8,573 nucleotides of DNA, from positions 1-8,573 of the forward strand of contig JAIDVZ010000096.1 in assembly GCA_029059365.1 (NCBI GenBank), given 5' to 3'. The position numbers and the translations under genes are program-made. The notes under the pieces are model-generated. The model was given only the letters and a program-made list of their open reading frames with translations, was not told the DNA's origin and did no database searches. Source of the stretch: Opitutales bacterium. Lineage in GTDB: Bacteria; Verrucomicrobiota; Verrucomicrobiia; Opitutales; JAIRKQ01. Positions 7,398-8,573 of the stretch are shown piece by piece (positions within the stretch are counted from its first letter, which is position 1; every line of letters starts with the position of its first letter).

Positions 7398-7506
7398 AGT
7401 TTTGTATAAAAAGATTAGCAAATTTTATGCCAAAGCAAGTCCCAATATGCAGATATTTGGCTCATTCTCTGAAAATCATCCGCAAATCTTTAATCCTATT
7501 TTGTTC

Positions 7507-7536
7507 TTGCTTTCCGATGTTCCGATTTTGTATAAA
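7507..7536 (+). promoter_or_regulatory. Promoter of the SRP RNA
   Basis: TATAAA at 7531-7536 is a good -10 box. It lies seven to eight bases before the 5' end of the SRP RNA as judged from base pairing (7544). A weak -35 candidate, TTGCTT (7507-7512), lies 18 bp upstream. The agreement between box position and RNA end is the main support. Confidence 0.5.
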
Positions 7537-7543
7537 AATCTCT

Positions 7544-7640
7544 GGTTGGGTCGCGATTGGTGATCGATCCGATGAACCCCGCCAGGTCCGGAAGGAAGCA
7601 ACGGTAGTCAGGTAATCTCACGCAATCGATGCACTCAGCC
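7544..7640 (+). ncRNA. ffs: Signal recognition particle RNA, short 4.5S type
   Basis: RNA core of the bacterial signal recognition particle; with Ffh it targets nascent membrane and secreted proteins to FtsY and SecYEG. The near-invariant domain IV apex is at 7582-7600: GTCC, the GGAA tetraloop at 7590-7593, then GGAAGCA. The ends close well: 7544-7551 (GGTTGGGT) pairs with 7633-7640 (ACTCAGCC), including two G-U pairs, and 7554-7559 (CGATTG) pairs with 7623-7628 (CAATCG). At about 97 nt there is no Alu domain, as in most Gram-negative bacteria. A -10 box sits just upstream. The RNA lies between the divergent grpE operon and the convergent GspF gene. No clear terminator follows; only a 4-bp hairpin at 7647-7661 without a T-run. 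The exact ends are inferred from pairing. Confidence 0.93.
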
Positions 7641-7723
7641 TTTAATCTCTAGAACCAAGAGCTACCCTTCTGCACACCACTGTTTTCGCATCTTTAGTCT
7701 GAGATTTTTCAAAAACATGTAAC

Positions 7724-8573
7724 TTAACGCGCTAAACTTGAACTAAAATTCAATACGCTTGAAACAATACTTAGCGTCAAAATCGCCACTAACGAAAATG
7801 CAAATAACAGCGCGATAACCGATATACAGGTGATCAATTTCTTTAAAAAATTGTCCAATCGATTTTCACAAATGATAGCCACGCTCGAAAATGCATCATC
7901 TAAATGCCCAGTTTTTTCACCAACTGCTAAAATATCACACACCGATCCATCAATTATCCCAAATTTTTGCAGCGCATGCGACACCGAAACACCGTCCAGT
8001 ATCGATGCTTGCGCCTCTTTGTACTGCTGTTTAAAAAAATCGTTACCGACAGCATCAACTGGCATCTTCATGGCCAAAGCAATGTCTATCCCGCTAGATA
8101 GTAATCCAGATAGCATGTTCGTGATAGTGACCTGCAAATACAACATCTCAAGCTTACCAGTTATGGGTATTTTTAACTTCATGTGATCTGCCAATAGACG
8201 CAGGTTAGGGCGCTGGTATAGTATTCGATAAATTATGAAAAAAACCACCAAAACTAAGAGCATCATCCATGAATCACGTACTATCCAATGTGAACCCGTG
8301 ATTAATAAACGTGTCGCAAGTGGCAATTGACCACCCAGATTATACATCATATTTTCCACACTCGGAACAAGATAAAACATAAACAACCCGATCACACACA
8401 GGGAAATTACACAGATCAATAACGGGTAGCTCAAGGCAGTTGCCAGGTGTTTTTTTAGCTCTATTTTTCGGTGCAAAATTTTTACAACATTCAAAACTGC
8501 ATGTGGTAAATTCCCAGTCACATCTCCTATGTTTAAAATACATAATATATTTCTAGACAAGGAGTTACAAAAC
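7724..8573 (-). CDS. gspF: Type II secretion / type IV pilus inner-membrane platform protein GspF/PilC, 5'-truncated by window edge
   Basis: Polytopic inner-membrane protein at the base of type II secretion or type IV pilus machines, where it couples the cytoplasmic ATPase to pseudopilin assembly. The reading frame has no stop up to the window edge (last full codon at 8572). A TTG at 8560 is only internal: the text on both sides matches the end of the first cytoplasmic GspF domain (IGDVTGNL, the usual GExSGxL element). Counting from that TTG, membrane helices lie at about 42-66, 96-115 and 242-270, and the second cytoplasmic domain spans about 140-240 with its matching GEKTGHLDDAF at 217-227. 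About 283 residues are visible of a usual 400 or so, so roughly 120 are missing upstream. The C-terminus is complete. No other secretion or pilus gene is in view, so gspF versus pilC cannot be decided. Confidence 0.9.
   Translation of the reverse strand, partial: FCNSLSRNILCILNIGDVTGNLPHAVLNVVKILHRKIELKKHLATALSYPLLICVISLCVIGLFMFYLVPSVENMMYNLGGQLPLATRLLITGSHWIVRDSWMMLLVLVVFFIIYRILYQRPNLRLLADHMKLKIPITGKLEMLYLQVTITNMLSGLLSSGIDIALAMKMPVDAVGNDFFKQQYKEAQASILDGVSVSHALQKFGIIDGSVCDILAVGEKTGHLDDAFSSVAIICENRLDNFLKKLITCISVIALLFAFSLVAILTLSIVSSVLNFSSSLAR

Larger units (their letters stand above)
7398..7723. other. 326-bp stretch without protein gene: grpE upstream region, SRP RNA, convergent tail
   Basis: Besides the SRP RNA and its promoter, this stretch contains a 13-bp direct repeat, TTTTGTATAAAAA, at 7400-7412 and 7526-7538. 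The second copy supplies the SRP RNA -10 box; the first lies just before the grpE ATG and could be a second plus-strand -10 element. The tail at 7641-7723 shows nothing convincing: one 4-bp hairpin and no tRNA fold. Confidence 0.6.

Noticed and set aside
7427..7615. 62-codon plus-strand open frame upstream of and into the SRP RNA
   Set aside because: Its 3' half is the conserved SRP RNA, it has no ribosome binding site, and the SRP RNA promoter lies inside it.
7645..7665. tRNA T-loop-like text on the minus strand (GGTTCTAGA)
   Set aside because: No five-base T stem, no acceptor stem and no anticodon arm can be folded around it; only a 4-bp hairpin at 7647-7661.
8352..8360. Another DnaA-box-like nonamer TTTTCCACA
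   Set aside because: It lies within the gspF coding sequence, where its bases are set by the Val-Glu-Asn codons and their neighbours; likely chance.

Overview
The window reads as Gram-negative bacterial chromosome of moderate-to-low G+C. A DnaJ/GrpE chaperone operon, a bacterial-type AspRS, a short SRP RNA and a GspF/PilC inner-membrane protein are all ordinary bacterial genes. The flavour of the AspRS, of the stand-alone GlmU-like left-handed beta-helix protein and of the VC0807-family membrane protein suggests the PVC group, perhaps Verrucomicrobiota (Opitutae-like). Two unrecognised membrane proteins with Ser/Thr-rich N-termini would also fit a host-associated lineage. The lineage call is an impression from protein style, not a search result.

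Layout. Bases 1-2378 hold two plus-strand genes that I do not recognise. The first is a 474-residue predicted membrane protein with a duplicated module of about 49 residues in its C-terminal half. The second is a 244-residue protein with one membrane segment and a histidine cluster beside it. The 209-bp gap between them (to the preferred ATG) is AT-rich and carries a 13-bp inverted repeat whose two arms each contain a DnaA-box-like nonamer. Bases 2451-4238 (minus) are aspS. Divergent from it, 4333-5031 (plus) encodes a six-helix VC0807-family membrane protein. This converges, with a 9-bp gap, on a minus-strand operon at 7397-5041: grpE, dnaJ and a LbH acyltransferase-like gene, spaced 3 bp apart and then overlapped by 4 bp. 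At about 7544-7640 (plus) lies a well-conserved 4.5S-type SRP RNA with its own promoter. The right end (7724-8573, minus) is the C-terminal two thirds of a GspF/PilC protein whose start lies outside the window.

Function. The right two thirds is housekeeping: translation (aspS), co-translational targeting (ffs), protein folding (grpE-dnaJ; dnaK is not present here), a probable cell-envelope sugar acyltransferase, and a type II secretion or type IV pilus platform protein. The unusual part is the left 2.4 kb, where two proteins without recognisable families sit together and could form a lineage-specific envelope or secreted-effector locus. That role is inference. I see no insertion sequence, CRISPR array, tRNA, integrase or phage gene, and no convincing new multi-gene system.
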